In this document: piece after piece, positions 18,478 to 27,714 of the stretch
How positions within the stretch are numbered: position 1 is the stretch's first letter
Layout of the letters: each line of letters opens with the position of its first letter
Notes under the pieces: model-generated
Told to the model about the DNA's origin: nothing
The model's input: the letters and a program-made list of their open reading frames with translations, nothing else
Databases searched by the model: none
Assembly (NCBI RefSeq): GCF_012102705.1
Contig: NZ_JAAVTA010000004.1
Location: 62,001 to 126,000 of the forward strand
Length of the DNA stretch: 64,000 nucleotides
Origin: Haematospirillum sp. H1815
Lineage (GTDB): Bacteria > Pseudomonadota > Alphaproteobacteria > Rhodospirillales > Rhodospirillaceae
Reading direction: 5' to 3'
Made by a program: the position numbers and the translations under genes

Positions 18478-18500
18478 GTGAGTATATTTGCGATACTCAC
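18478..18500. repeat. Perfect 8-base inverted repeat between tonB and the binding-protein gene
   Basis: GTGAGTAT at 18478-18485 and ATACTCAC at 18493-18500 are separated by seven bases. The repeat lies 48 bases after tonB and 66 bases before the next gene. It has no T-run, so an operator or a weak terminator are both possible. Confidence 0.4.
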
Positions 18501-18565
18501 TGTGGTCTTCCTGAATACTAGAATACCCAGTCAACACTCTATCGCATGACAAAGGGTGAGCGCAC

Positions 18566-19477
18566 ATGTTCCAGACCATCAGTCCCTGTCAGGTATGGCG
18601 GATGTTGAGGTTGGCAATGGTTGCGCTAATGCTTGCGCTGCTTCCTGTATCTGGCCCCTGCCTGGCGCAAGAGCCTATAGAAGTGCGGACACCTGCCCCG
18701 GAAAACCCGGATGATCCCCGCTTTGCCTGGTCTGTAGAGGTCCTGAAGATGGCTCTACAAGCGACAGAGCAAGACTTTGGTCCATGGAAATTGGTTCTGG
18801 AATCCAGGGTCTCGGATCGAACACGACTGGAAACGGAGCTTGAAAAGGGAGGGCTGATCAATGTTGCTCTTCTCCCCAGCTGCACGATCAGTGACAAACG
18901 GTTCATGCGGGTCAGTCACGTTGCGGACCGGGGTCTTCTGGGATACCGAGTTGCTATTATACGGGCCGGTGAGCAAAACAAGTTTTCCGGCGTCAAGACC
19001 CTGAATGATCTTGCTGCCTTCCCCGTTGCCTCTGGCCGGAACTGGCATATAAGCAAAATTTTCATAGGTAATGATTTGCCCGTGACTCTGTGGCCTGATC
19101 TGGATGGCCTGTATAATCTCCTGTCTATAGGTCGGGTGGATTATTTGTCCCGTAGCGTCTACGAAGTCATGCGTGAGCTTGATCACTACAAGCAGATATA
19201 CCCGAATCTGGCGATCGAACAAACACTGCTGGTCCGAACCCCGATTGCTATGTGGCTTTACGTGTCAGTCGGTGAAGACAAACTAAAAGAGCGCCTGGAA
19301 TCCGGGATGGGCCGCATCTTGGCTAGTGGAACCCTGAAGACCCGGTTTGACGTATTGTTCCGCAAGGATCTGGAGGCCCTGAACCTGAAGAGCCGTCGCG
19401 TTATTATGCTGAATGATCCAGATGCTCACGGTCCCACACTGGCAATTCCAACCACAGAGTTACTTACGGGTCAATAA
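18566..19477 (+). CDS. Periplasmic solute-binding-like protein
   Basis: The 303-residue product has a signal peptide (hydrophobic core about 14-30, cleavage near SGPCLAQ) and then a fold reminiscent of family 3 solute-binding proteins: ALLPSCTISDKRFMRVSH followed by GYRVAIIR, and later VDYLSRSVYEVMRE. No transporter permease or ATPase gene is nearby, so it may serve as a sensor or have another periplasmic role rather than feed an ABC transporter. Its 3' end overlaps the 3' end of the convergent fliJ by 18 bases. The substrate is unknown. Confidence 0.65.
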   Translation: MFQTISPCQVWRMLRLAMVALMLALLPVSGPCLAQEPIEVRTPAPENPDDPRFAWSVEVLKMALQATEQDFGPWKLVLESRVSDRTRLETELEKGGLINVALLPSCTISDKRFMRVSHVADRGLLGYRVAIIRAGEQNKFSGVKTLNDLAAFPVASGRNWHISKIFIGNDLPVTLWPDLDGLYNLLSIGRVDYLSRSVYEVMRELDHYKQIYPNLAIEQTLLVRTPIAMWLYVSVGEDKLKERLESGMGRILASGTLKTRFDVLFRKDLEALNLKSRRVIMLNDPDAHGPTLAIPTTELLTGQ

Positions 19478-19906
19478 ACTGGTCCGCCCCCCACGACGGC
19501 GATAAATCTCAAGACCAATATCATCTTGCAGGGCACGTTCCTGGCGTTCACGCATGGATGTCTCACGCCCGATACGGTTGTCCTCGGCAATTTCACTGGT
19601 CTTTAGTTCCTTGAATGCCTCGGCCAGCGTGTCACGGGCAGCACTGATCTGCCGGCGAAGGTCTTTCAGGGTTTTTTCAAGAGTCTCACGGCGCTCCTTG
19701 GCCCAGCGCACATAACCACCATAAGTCAGACCGGCACCCAAGGGATCAGCCGCTGCCGCATGACGCTCCTTGATCCCCTGCTCTTCCAGAGCAAGCAGCA
19801 AAGCAATAAGCTGCTCCTCAGAAGCGATGAGACGCGCCAGAAAACGACGTTTCTCATCCACATCCCACTTACGCAGACGCACAAGACCCTTCAGGGTACG
19901 CGACAT
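19460..19906 (-). CDS. fliJ: Flagellar export chaperone FliJ
   Basis: FliJ is the small coiled-coil stalk protein that fits inside the FliI hexamer and links it to the FlhA gate. The 148-residue product is almost wholly helical and rich in Arg, Glu, Leu and Ala (RKWDVDEKRRFLARLIASEE, then RRETLEKTLKDLRRQISAARD). It directly follows fliI on the minus strand (14-base gap) and has AAGAAGGGGGG before its ATG. Function is inferred from shape and neighbourhood, because FliJ sequences diverge strongly. Confidence 0.85.
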   Translation of the reverse strand: MSRTLKGLVRLRKWDVDEKRRFLARLIASEEQLIALLLALEEQGIKERHAAAADPLGAGLTYGGYVRWAKERRETLEKTLKDLRRQISAARDTLAEAFKELKTSEIAEDNRIGRETSMRERQERALQDDIGLEIYRRRGGRTSLLTRK

Positions 19907-19920
19907 AACAGCCCCCCTTC

Positions 19921-21267
19921 TTATCTGCTCTCAGCTGCCATCTTAAACCCCACGGCCTCGGCCAAGGCCGTATACGTTTGGTCCAGCGTTGCGGACTCAG
20001 TCTTTCCCTGACCCAGCACGGCTTCTATACGGGGATACAGGGCTATCGCCTCGTCCACTTCCGCATTGGATCCATCTTTGTAGGCACCAAGGCGTATCAG
20101 TTCACTCATATCCTCATAAACAGACACAATCCGGCGGCAACGGGAAACCAACTGGTTTTGCCATTCCGTGTTGCAGCCAGGCATGGTCCGGGAAACGGAT
20201 CGCAGAATGTTCATGGCAGGATAGCGACCTCTCTCGCTGATGGACCGCTCCAACACAACGTGCCCATCCAGAATACCGCGCACAGCATCCGAGACAGGCT
20301 CGTTATGATCATCTCCCTCAACCAGAACTGTGAACAGACCGGTTATATTGCCTTGCCCGGGACCTCCGGGGCCAGCACGCTCCAGCAACTTGGGCAATTC
20401 AGCAAAAACGGTTGGCGTATACCCCTTGCTGGCGGGTGGCTCTCCCGCAGAAAGGCTGATCTCGCGCTGGGCCATGGCAAAACGGGTCACACTATCCATC
20501 AAACAGAGGACCTCGGCACCCTTGTCCCGGAAATACTCTGCCACCGTCATGGTCAGATAGGCTGCCTGCCGCCGGATCAAAGGGGGCTCATCAGACGTGG
20601 CAATCACAACAACAGAGCGGGCCAAACCTTCAGGCCCCAAATCATCTTCTATGAACTCCCGGGCCTCACGCCCACGCTCTCCTATAAGCCCACAAACAAT
20701 CACATCAGCTGATGAGTACTTGGCCATCATGGACATAACAGAGGATTTCCCCACGCCGGACGCAGCAAAAATCCCCATACGCTGGCCAACGCAGCACGTT
20801 GTGAAGGCATTCAGGCACCGAATACCAAGGTCCAGCTTCCCCCCTACTCTCTGTCGTGCATGAGCCGGTGGCGGCGAGGCCCGGACCGGATAGGCAACGG
20901 GGCCCGACAACAAAGGCCCCAAACTGTCAGCAGGCTCAGCCATAGCGGTTATGACACGCCCCAGCCAGGATTCATGCGGATAGACAGCCGGAGCGGCAGC
21001 CATTACCTCGGCACAAGCCCCCAAACCTATCCCGTCCAAGGTCCCAAAAGGCATCAGCAGAGCCCGACCATCGCGAAAACCGACAATCTCACCAGGCACC
21101 ATGTGCTGGTCCCGCCTTGTGAGCATCACACGGTCACCGACTGAGACAGATGTTTGTATACCACCAACTTCGACCAGAAGCCCCTGCACAGCAACCACGC
21201 GACCAAAAAGTCTGTAATCAGGCAAGCGAGCAATGTCTGTCAGCAGATTGCTTATCGGTATGGGCAT
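19921..21267 (-). CDS. fliI: Flagellum-specific ATPase FliI
   Basis: FliI is the hexameric ATPase of the flagellar export apparatus, related to the F1 beta subunit. The 448-residue product has Walker A ASGVGKSS (169-176), the following GLIGERGREAREF, and CLMDSVTRFAMAQREI as Walker B region. The ATG at 21267 is preferred to a GTG 33 bases upstream because alignment of FliI N-termini begins near this Met and a GGCGGAAAG precedes it. It is divergent from ctrA across a region with a perfect CtrA box, so CtrA control is likely. Confidence 0.95.
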   Translation of the reverse strand: MPIPISNLLTDIARLPDYRLFGRVVAVQGLLVEVGGIQTSVSVGDRVMLTRRDQHMVPGEIVGFRDGRALLMPFGTLDGIGLGACAEVMAAAPAVYPHESWLGRVITAMAEPADSLGPLLSGPVAYPVRASPPPAHARQRVGGKLDLGIRCLNAFTTCCVGQRMGIFAASGVGKSSVMSMMAKYSSADVIVCGLIGERGREAREFIEDDLGPEGLARSVVVIATSDEPPLIRRQAAYLTMTVAEYFRDKGAEVLCLMDSVTRFAMAQREISLSAGEPPASKGYTPTVFAELPKLLERAGPGGPGQGNITGLFTVLVEGDDHNEPVSDAVRGILDGHVVLERSISERGRYPAMNILRSVSRTMPGCNTEWQNQLVSRCRRIVSVYEDMSELIRLGAYKDGSNAEVDEAIALYPRIEAVLGQGKTESATLDQTYTALAEAVGFKMAAESR

Positions 21268-21367
21268 ACGAGGATCTTTCCGCCATGAATCACAAGACAC
21301 TGTGTCCTGTTACACTACGGGCACACAGACACTTGGTGCTTGCACGTAACAATCAATCACTCTATCG

Positions 21368-21382
21368 TTAATGTCGGGTTAA
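21368..21382. promoter_or_regulatory. Perfect CtrA box between fliI and ctrA
   Basis: TTAA at 21368-21371 and TTAA at 21379-21382 are separated by exactly seven bases, matching the CtrA consensus TTAA-N7-TTAA. The site is 62 bases before ctrA and 101 bases before fliI. It suggests autoregulation of ctrA and/or control of fliI-fliJ by CtrA. Confidence 0.7.
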
Positions 21383-21443
21383 TCGGATGTCCGGATTCAA
21401 AGAACAGGGATCAAGACATCTGCGCAGAGCATGAGGGTGCCCC

Positions 21444-22169
21444 ATGCGCGTTCTTGTCGTAGAAGACGATACAGCCACCCGGCAGAGTATCGAACTCATG
21501 CTTCGTAAAGAGCAGTGGGTTGTTGATTCCACCAACTTGGGCGAAGATGGTCTGGAAATCGGCAAGCTCTACGACTATGACATCATCTTGCTCGACTTGG
21601 TCCTCCCGGACATGGACGGAATGGATGTCATCCGGCAGTTGCGAGCTGCGCGGATTGAAACACCCGTCCTGATCCTGTCCGGCCTTGACGAACCAGACAG
21701 AAAAGTCCGCGGGCTTGGCAGCGGTGCCGATGACTATTTGACAAAGCCATTCGACCGCTCAGAACTGATCGCGCGCATTCAGGCAATCGTGCGACGCTCA
21801 AAGGGTCACTCCCAGTCCGTTGTTCGAACCGGACGCCTGTGCGTCAATCTGGATGCCCATACCGTCACGATCGACAGCAATCCCGTACACCTGACGGTCA
21901 AGGAATACGGTATTCTTGAGCTTCTGGCTCTCCGCAAGGGCACGACACTCACCAAGGACCAATTTCTCAGCCATCTTTACAATGGCATTGATGAACCAGA
22001 GCTGAAAATTATCGATGTTTTCATCTGCAAACTGCGTAAAAAACTTGCCGTAGCATCCGACGGGGACAATTACATCGAAACAGTCTGGGGACGTGGCTAT
22101 GTGCTGCGCGACCCATCCGCTGCCGCCGATACAGCAGCGTCTCAGACATCCGATGCTGTATCGGCCTAA
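21444..22169 (+). CDS. ctrA: Cell-cycle and motility response regulator CtrA
   Basis: CtrA is an OmpR-type response regulator; in Rhodospirillales it mainly controls motility, chemotaxis and related genes. The 241-residue product has a receiver (1-120) with E7/D8/D9 and the phospho-acceptor D51 in [12 protein letters not shown], and a winged-helix output domain (about 125-225). The N-terminus ([13 protein letters not shown]) and [20 protein letters not shown] match CtrA rather than other OmpR-family members. The last residues after VLRDP are Ala/Ser/Thr-rich; the C-terminal proteolysis signal of Caulobacter CtrA (a final AA) is not exact here (ends SA). A CtrA box lies upstream. Confidence 0.95.
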   Translation: MRVLVVEDDTATRQSIELMLRKEQWVVDSTNLGEDGLEIGKLYDYDIILLDLVLPDMDGMDVIRQLRAARIETPVLILSGLDEPDRKVRGLGSGADDYLTKPFDRSELIARIQAIVRRSKGHSQSVVRTGRLCVNLDAHTVTIDSNPVHLTVKEYGILELLALRKGTTLTKDQFLSHLYNGIDEPELKIIDVFICKLRKKLAVASDGDNYIETVWGRGYVLRDPSAAADTAASQTSDAVSA

Positions 22170-22181
22170 AACAAGCACATA

Positions 22182-23060
22182 CTACGCAAGAATTTCAGCA
22201 TCAAACAGGTATGGGGGTGTCAGAAGATATTCTTGGCATACAATCAGTTGTGGCTCCGCCTCTTCCCGACGAACGGTCTCTTTAATAATGGCATGCAGCG
22301 AGGATGCCGCATGCGCCATGGCCTGAGGAACCGGCACATCATGTAACAAGGCACCGGTCAATAATGCGGTGAAGATATCACCGGTTCCGTGCATACTGGC
22401 CTTGACGGGAATACGTTCGGCACGAACCAACCAAGCCTGCGCAGCAGTTACAGCCAGGCAACCAATCTCGCCAAGATCAGGCAAAGGAAGGCTGGTCGTG
22501 ACCACAAGACGGGGCCCCCGTCCAATAACAGCCTTGGCTGCCTTCAAGGCATCTTCAACTGTACGAACATCCAGGCCGGCAAGGAGAGCCAACTCAAAAC
22601 GGTTTGGAACCACAACATCAGCCATTGGCACCAAATAATCAGCAAAGAAGGCTGGAATATCCGCAGGTGCATACAAGACCCCGGTTCCGGAAGCATTGTC
22701 ATCTCCCATCACAGGATCACAGACATACAAGCTTTCCGGGTTGGAATCACGCATACGACCAACGGCCTTGGCAATGACCTTTCCCAGCGCAGCGCGTCCG
22801 AGAAAACCCGATATCATGGCAGAGCATTGCCCAAGAATGCCATTCCCCTCCAGGCCCGACAAAACATCGCGGACATGCGCCGGACGAAAAATATCGCCGC
22901 GGACATCGGGATAACCAAGACGGCTGGACAGCTGACATGTATGAACGGGCCACACCTCAAATCCCATGCGCTGCAAGGGAAAGACAGCCGCAGCATTGCC
23001 GACATGGCCATAGGCTACATGCGACTGCACAGATACGATACTACGGACAGGAGGAAACAT
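22182..23060 (-). CDS. pdxY: Pyridoxal kinase PdxY
   Basis: The enzyme phosphorylates pyridoxal to pyridoxal 5'-phosphate in the B6 salvage pathway. The 292-residue product matches PdxY along its length: SVQSHVAYGHVGNAAAVFPL near the start, YVCDPVMGDD in the middle, and the ribokinase-family anion hole/catalytic base in KASMHGTGDIFTALL (GTGD). The start at 23060 is chosen because family members begin a few residues before IVSVQSHV; upstream in-frame Met codons add a Cys/Arg-rich stretch unlike the family. It is convergent with ctrA (12-base gap). Confidence 0.9.
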   Translation of the reverse strand: MFPPVRSIVSVQSHVAYGHVGNAAAVFPLQRMGFEVWPVHTCQLSSRLGYPDVRGDIFRPAHVRDVLSGLEGNGILGQCSAMISGFLGRAALGKVIAKAVGRMRDSNPESLYVCDPVMGDDNASGTGVLYAPADIPAFFADYLVPMADVVVPNRFELALLAGLDVRTVEDALKAAKAVIGRGPRLVVTTSLPLPDLGEIGCLAVTAAQAWLVRAERIPVKASMHGTGDIFTALLTGALLHDVPVPQAMAHAASSLHAIIKETVRREEAEPQLIVCQEYLLTPPYLFDAEILA

Positions 23061-23359
23061 GCCCAAAAAACACCCCTGAAGAACAAACCTGCATCGCACA
23101 AAACATCGAGACCGATCTTTCCAGTACCGCACCGTGTTGCGCTCACAGCACCAGAATGAACCGGTATATCTCCGAACAGAAAATTTGCTAAGATGACGCC
23201 ATGGGGTAACATCTTATAACTATCGGCATCATAAAAAGAAGTCATGGCTGTACGTTCCATGAATTTTAGCAGCTGTTGTCACCTCTTTGCATCCGTCATG
23301 GCCTCGCTCATTCTCACTACCGCTCTAGAACACAATCTGGATTTCGGGGGGAAGAATCC
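23061..23359. promoter_or_regulatory. pdxY-katA divergent intergenic region with inverted repeat
   Basis: This region serves both divergent genes and holds no convincing gene. A TAAGATG / CATCTTA inverted repeat lies at 23189-23195 and 23210-23216, about 145 bases before katA. I could not match it to an OxyR site. It could be an operator for the catalase gene or a terminator-like hairpin. Confidence 0.3.
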
Positions 23360-24925
23360 ATGGCCAGTACACCGACATCACATCGCCGCTTACGCACAAA
23401 AGCCGGCGCACCGGTTACCGACAACCAGAACAGCATGACCGCAGGCCCCCGGGGGCCACTCCTGTTGCAGGATGTATGGTTCCTGGAAAAGATGGCGCAC
23501 TTCGACCGTGAAGTTATCCCCGAGCGCCGGATGCATGCCAAGGGATCAGGTGCCTATGGCACCTTTACCGTTACCAAGGACATCACCAAATACACCAAGG
23601 CGAAGATCTTTTCCAAGGTTGGCAAGAAAACCGACCTGTTCATACGCTTCTCGACCGTTGCAGGGGAACGCGGTGCCGCCGATGCTGAACGTGATATCCG
23701 GGGATTTGCCATCAAGTTCTATACTGAGGATGGAAACTGGGACCTGGTAGGCAATAACACACCTGTTTTTTATCTGCGCGACCCGCTCAAGTTTATCGAC
23801 CTCAATCACGTGGTAAAGCGTGATCCACATACCAACCTGCGCAATGCCACATGGAAATGGGACTTTTTCTCCCACCTGCCTGAAAGCCTGCACCAGTTGA
23901 CCATAGATTTCAGCGATCGTGGCATCCCCCGTTCATATCGTCATATGCATGGCTTTGGCAGCCATACATTCAGCTTCATCAATGCCAAAAAGCAGCGTTT
24001 CTGGGTCAAATTCCATCTGAAATCACGGCAAGGCATCCAGAACCTGGACCCCACAGAAGCAGCTACCCTGATCGGGCAGGATCGCGAAAGCTCTCAACGC
24101 GACCTGTACGATGCCATTTCAAACCGCAAATTCCCGCGCTGGCGTTTCTGTGTACAAATCATGCCGGAAAAGGACGCGGCCAAATATCGCTTCAATCCTT
24201 TTGACCTGACCAAGGTCTGGCCTCACAAAGATTATCCCCTGATCGAGGTCGGCGAGCTCGAACTGAACCGCAATCCTGAAAATTACTTTTCAGAAGTGGA
24301 GCAGGCAGCCTTCAACCCGGCTGATGTTGTGCCCGGCATTGGGTTCTCGCCGGACAAGATGCTACAGGGCAGGCTTTTCTCCTATGGGGACACACAACGC
24401 TACCGGCTGGGTGTCAACCACCATCAAATCCCGGTCAATGCATCACGTTGCCCGGCACATGGGATCTACCACCGGGATGGACCCATGCGCGTTGACAACA
24501 TCAACTCCGGGCGCGTGACCTATGAGCCGAACAGCTTCGGATACTGGAATGAACATCCGGAACATGCCGAACCCCCGCTGAAAATTGAAGGCGATGCGGA
24601 TCATTGGAACCATCGCGAGGATACAGATTACTACAGCCAACCACGCGCCTTGTTCGAGCTGTTCGACAAGGGGCAAAGAGAAAGGCTGTACCAGAACATT
24701 GCTGCTGATATGGACGGAATATCCAAGGATATCCAAAAGCGCCAGATTGCCCTCTTCAAGAAAGTGCATCCAGACTACGGGGCTGGCGTTGCCAAGGCAC
24801 TTGGCCTGAAAGAAGGTGGGTCAAGTGACAAAACCAAGAAAGCTGCAAAGGCAAAAAAAGAGACAAAGAAAAAAGCAGTGATCGCCAAAAGCAAAACGGC
24901 AAAGTCAGGAACACGTAAGAAGTAG
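23360..24925 (+). CDS. katA: Monofunctional haem catalase with lysine-rich tail
   Basis: The enzyme dismutates hydrogen peroxide to water and oxygen. The 521-residue product has the catalytic His (H59 in [12 protein letters not shown]), the catalytic Asn in [10 protein letters not shown] (N133), the distal-side [20 protein letters not shown] and the proximal haem Tyr in [14 protein letters not shown] (about 342). This is the clade 3 size class. The last 35 residues or so are a Lys/Ala/Thr-rich tail ([16 protein letters not shown] and onward), atypical for catalases and similar to histone-like tails. The ATG at 23360 has GGGGGAAG upstream and is chosen over an earlier in-frame codon for that reason. 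Confidence 0.95.
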   Translation: MASTPTSHRRLRTKAGAPVTDNQNSMTAGPRGPLLLQDVWFLEKMAHFDREVIPERRMHAKGSGAYGTFTVTKDITKYTKAKIFSKVGKKTDLFIRFSTVAGERGAADAERDIRGFAIKFYTEDGNWDLVGNNTPVFYLRDPLKFIDLNHVVKRDPHTNLRNATWKWDFFSHLPESLHQLTIDFSDRGIPRSYRHMHGFGSHTFSFINAKKQRFWVKFHLKSRQGIQNLDPTEAATLIGQDRESSQRDLYDAISNRKFPRWRFCVQIMPEKDAAKYRFNPFDLTKVWPHKDYPLIEVGELELNRNPENYFSEVEQAAFNPADVVPGIGFSPDKMLQGRLFSYGDTQRYRLGVNHHQIPVNASRCPAHGIYHRDGPMRVDNINSGRVTYEPNSFGYWNEHPEHAEPPLKIEGDADHWNHREDTDYYSQPRALFELFDKGQRERLYQNIAADMDGISKDIQKRQIALFKKVHPDYGAGVAKALGLKEGGSSDKTKKAAKAKKETKKKAVIAKSKTAKSGTRKK

Positions 24926-24932
24926 ACCTAAT

Positions 24933-24968
24933 GCAGCACCTGTCATCTCACACGATGGCAGGTGCTGC
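24933..24968. terminator. Strong hairpin between convergent katA and ATPase genes
   Basis: A 15-base stem with a single G-T pair (GCAGCACCTG... / ...CAGGTGCTGC) and a six-base loop fills the gap between the two convergent stops. Neither side has a clear T-run, but position suggests a shared terminator. Confidence 0.6.
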
Positions 24969-26534
24969 CTAAGCGTCTACAGCATCCGGATGCCCCGGTG
25001 CAGTTTCCCAACCAAGACCCGGCAGTGCAATCGCCCTGTTTCCATACACATCGTCACGAATGACAATCACGCCTTGCTCCTCCAGATGGCTTAACAAGCC
25101 ACGGGCGCGACGGGATGACCGGCTGCCCCTGGCCTTGGCAATATCCGCATCGGACGGACAAGGGCCCTTCTCAAATGCGGCCTTGGCCAACATCAGGAAC
25201 AACGCCCGTAAATCTTCAGGAATCAGATCTGCGGCCGCCATCACACGATTCCAATCCTCTTCCGGCATGCAACGCTCGGTCAACCCGGCCCGCACAACAG
25301 CCAGACGGCGCCGGAAGCCAGGAAGATCAAGGCCCCGACCGCTGGCGCCATGACTACGACAGCGGACCAGGAAATCCTGATACAGGACGGCGACTGAACG
25401 ATAGGGCGCATCGTCATCAGACAATAGATCGCGGAGCACCATGTCGTAAAAAGCGCTCTGTCCAATTTCAGCGATAGGCTTGACTGCCTGGACCGGAGCC
25501 GGTGCAGCAACAGGACAAGGGGCTGGAAGGGAGTCAGCTTCTCCAGCTTCGACAAGAACAGACGACAGAATCTCTTGCCCCTCATCTTGGGCACGCGCCA
25601 ACGGCATGTCTGATATCGGAGGGGTAGGCTCCGTCATCACAGGGGTAATCCGCACACAAGACACAGGCCGAATATCATGCCCTTCGGAAGCCATCAGCAA
25701 ATCGCGGGCCTGCTCTCCCAGCGAAGGAGGTGGAGACAAAAGACGCGGGCTGGAAGAGCGGCCCGAAGTCTCGACCGCACCGATACGGATGGGCAAGGGA
25801 CGACGGGAAAGCGCCGGACCAAGCGCAATAAACTGCCCCCTCTGCAAATCACGGAACATCTCGGCCTGGCGCCGCTCCATCCCCAGAAGATCTGCGGCAC
25901 GTGCCATATCGATATCCAGGAAGGTCCGCCCCATCAAAAAATTTGAAGCCTCGGCGGCAACATTCTTGGCCAGCTTGGCAAGGCGCTGGGTTGCAATAAT
26001 CCCGGCAAGGCCCCGTTTACGCCCCCGACACATCAGGTTGGTCATCGCCCCAAGGGACACCTTGCGGGCCTCATCCGATATTTCTCCCGCTGCAGATGGC
26101 GCAAACAGCTGCGCTTCATCAACAACAACCAGAGCCGGATACCAGAACGTTCTATCTGAATCAAAAAGCCCCCCAAGAAAGGCTGCAGCCGACCGCAGCT
26201 GCCGTTCTGTTTCTTGGTGCTCCAAGGTCAGGACAACGGAAACGCGATGTTCGCGGACCCGGCCGGCCACTTTCTGCAGGCCATTCTCGGAATGCTCGGC
26301 CGCATCCACCACAACATGCCCAAAACGTTCGGACAGGGTTACAAAATCACCCTCAGGGTCAATAATAACCTGCTGGACATGACTGGCCGCCTGCTCTACC
26401 AAACGGCGTAACAGGTGTGACTTCCCCGATCCCGAGTTTCCCTGCACCAGCAAACGTGTTGCAAGCAGCTCTTCCAGATCAAGAAAAGCAGGGGTTCCCG
26501 TCTGCGTCCGGCCCATATCGATGCTGACGGTCAT
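24969..26534 (-). CDS. HerA-like P-loop ATPase
   Basis: The 521-residue product has an N-terminal HerA/DUF87-type ATPase domain (about 1-240): Walker A GNSGSGKS (32-39), QQVIIDPEGDFVTL, Walker B PALVVVDEAQLF and the RGRKRGLAGIIATQR sensor region. A Pro/Ala-rich linker (about 255-345) leads to a C-terminal helical region, including a winged-helix-like part (DIAKARGSRSSRRARGLLSHLEEQGVIV). HerA-family proteins pump or translocate DNA, often with a nuclease, but no NurA-like nuclease is adjacent. The Met at 26534 is chosen because GGAGAG precedes it. The biological role is unknown. Confidence 0.75.
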   Translation of the reverse strand: MTVSIDMGRTQTGTPAFLDLEELLATRLLVQGNSGSGKSHLLRRLVEQAASHVQQVIIDPEGDFVTLSERFGHVVVDAAEHSENGLQKVAGRVREHRVSVVLTLEHQETERQLRSAAAFLGGLFDSDRTFWYPALVVVDEAQLFAPSAAGEISDEARKVSLGAMTNLMCRGRKRGLAGIIATQRLAKLAKNVAAEASNFLMGRTFLDIDMARAADLLGMERRQAEMFRDLQRGQFIALGPALSRRPLPIRIGAVETSGRSSSPRLLSPPPSLGEQARDLLMASEGHDIRPVSCVRITPVMTEPTPPISDMPLARAQDEGQEILSSVLVEAGEADSLPAPCPVAAPAPVQAVKPIAEIGQSAFYDMVLRDLLSDDDAPYRSVAVLYQDFLVRCRSHGASGRGLDLPGFRRRLAVVRAGLTERCMPEEDWNRVMAAADLIPEDLRALFLMLAKAAFEKGPCPSDADIAKARGSRSSRRARGLLSHLEEQGVIVIRDDVYGNRAIALPGLGWETAPGHPDAVDA

Positions 26535-26919
26535 GGTCTCTCCGGTAATGGTCAACACAGCAAAGGGGCGAATCTGTCTATTGGGGCGTATATGTCAACC
26601 CTTGAGCCAACAACAAAGTTGTCTGTACAGCCCTTTGCCTCCTCCTGCCCAAGGCACCAATTACCCAGCCTTTCTGCCATTCAGGTCATGGAAATGGGCT
26701 TTCACACCGTAGCAAGGCGGATGATACCGGGGCTTTGGATTGCAGAAGCCCCGTGTCTGGGGCACGATACCGGACAATCCTTTGGAAACTGTTCCAATCA
26801 TTGACAAGAAACGAGACGAAGAGCTACATCACCGACGCACCGTAAACCAGAAATTTTCCGCACCATGCGCATCCAGGGTATTGCGCTCCGGCAGGGAAAC
26901 CCCGCAAGAGGCTTGGGCC
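26535..26919. promoter_or_regulatory. Divergent region between the ATPase gene and sdhC
   Basis: This gap of 385 bases contains no gene I can support. It holds a GGGGCTT / AAGCCCC inverted repeat (26729-26752, ten-base loop) and a promoter-like pair TTGACA (26801-26806) and CTACAT (26824-26829) with a 17-base spacer, about 90 bases before sdhC. The latter is a reasonable candidate for the sdhCDAB promoter. Confidence 0.4.
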
Positions 26920-27303
26920 ATGAAAGCTGATACCAGACCAGTATCCCCGCACCTCCAGATTTATGCCTTCAGGCTGCACATGGCGATGTCCATCAGCCAT
27001 CGCATTACCGGCGTTGCCCTGATCGCAGGAACCGCCCTGCTAATGTACTGGCTGTGGGCCGCGGCATCGGGCCCTGATGCCTATGCCCACGCGGCAGCCC
27101 TGATTGGTTCTCCTCTGGGCAAGCTCCTGCTTGCAGGATGGAGCTTTGCGCTGTTTTACCACGTATGTAACGGTATCCGGCACTTGTTCTGGGATGCCGG
27201 CAAGCTTTTCGAAATTCATGAAATACGGGGTTCCGGCATTGTTGTTCTCATTGCCTCTATTGCCCTGACCGCCCTGGCCTGGGGCGTAGGCATGATGCAC
27301 TGA
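26920..27303 (+). CDS. sdhC: Succinate dehydrogenase cytochrome b556 subunit SdhC
   Basis: SdhC is one of two membrane anchors of complex II and binds haem b and ubiquinone. The 127-residue product has three membrane helices and the family signatures PVSPHLQIY near the start, SISHRITGVAL (Ser and Arg of the quinone site) and the haem ligand His in HVCNGIRHLFWD. The frame stays open upstream for 60 codons, but the Met at 26920 fits the family start. Confidence 0.95.
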   Translation: MKADTRPVSPHLQIYAFRLHMAMSISHRITGVALIAGTALLMYWLWAAASGPDAYAHAAALIGSPLGKLLLAGWSFALFYHVCNGIRHLFWDAGKLFEIHEIRGSGIVVLIASIALTALAWGVGMMH

Positions 27304-27327
27304 GCCGGACAGGGAGTTGAAAATACC

Positions 27328-27714
27328 ATGACCTTGCGCACTCCACTTTCCCGGGCCCGCGGGCTTGGATCTGCCCACGAGGGTGCACACCACTGGTGGC
27401 AGCAACGTGTCACGGCGGTTGCCATGATCCCCCTCGTTTTCTGGTTTGTTGCCTCGCTGGCATCACACGTAGGGGCCGACCATGCAGCGATGCGGGGCTG
27501 GCTATCTTCGCCGCTCAATGCAACGCTGCTGATTGCGCTTCTGGTTGCCGTTTTTCACCACGCCCAACTGGGCCTTCAGGTGGTGTTTGAAGACTACGTC
27601 CACTGTAATGCGGCAAAGGTTGCCGGAATTATTGTTACCAAACTGCTTGCAGTCTTGTTCGGCATCTTTTCTGTTGTTTCGGTGCTGATGATTGCAATGG
27701 GAGGCCGGGGCTGA
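27328..27714 (+). CDS. sdhD: Succinate dehydrogenase membrane anchor SdhD
   Basis: The 128-residue product has three membrane helices and the SdhD signatures [20 protein letters not shown] and the haem/quinone region [16 protein letters not shown]. It is 24 bases after sdhC and shares one base with the sdhA start (TGATG), so it is translationally coupled. Confidence 0.95.
   Translation: MTLRTPLSRARGLGSAHEGAHHWWQQRVTAVAMIPLVFWFVASLASHVGADHAAMRGWLSSPLNATLLIALLVAVFHHAQLGLQVVFEDYVHCNAAKVAGIIVTKLLAVLFGIFSVVSVLMIAMGGRG

Noticed and set aside
19978-20712. 244-codon plus-strand frame opposite fliI
   Set aside because: It lies inside fliI, has no motif and no convincing ribosome-binding site.
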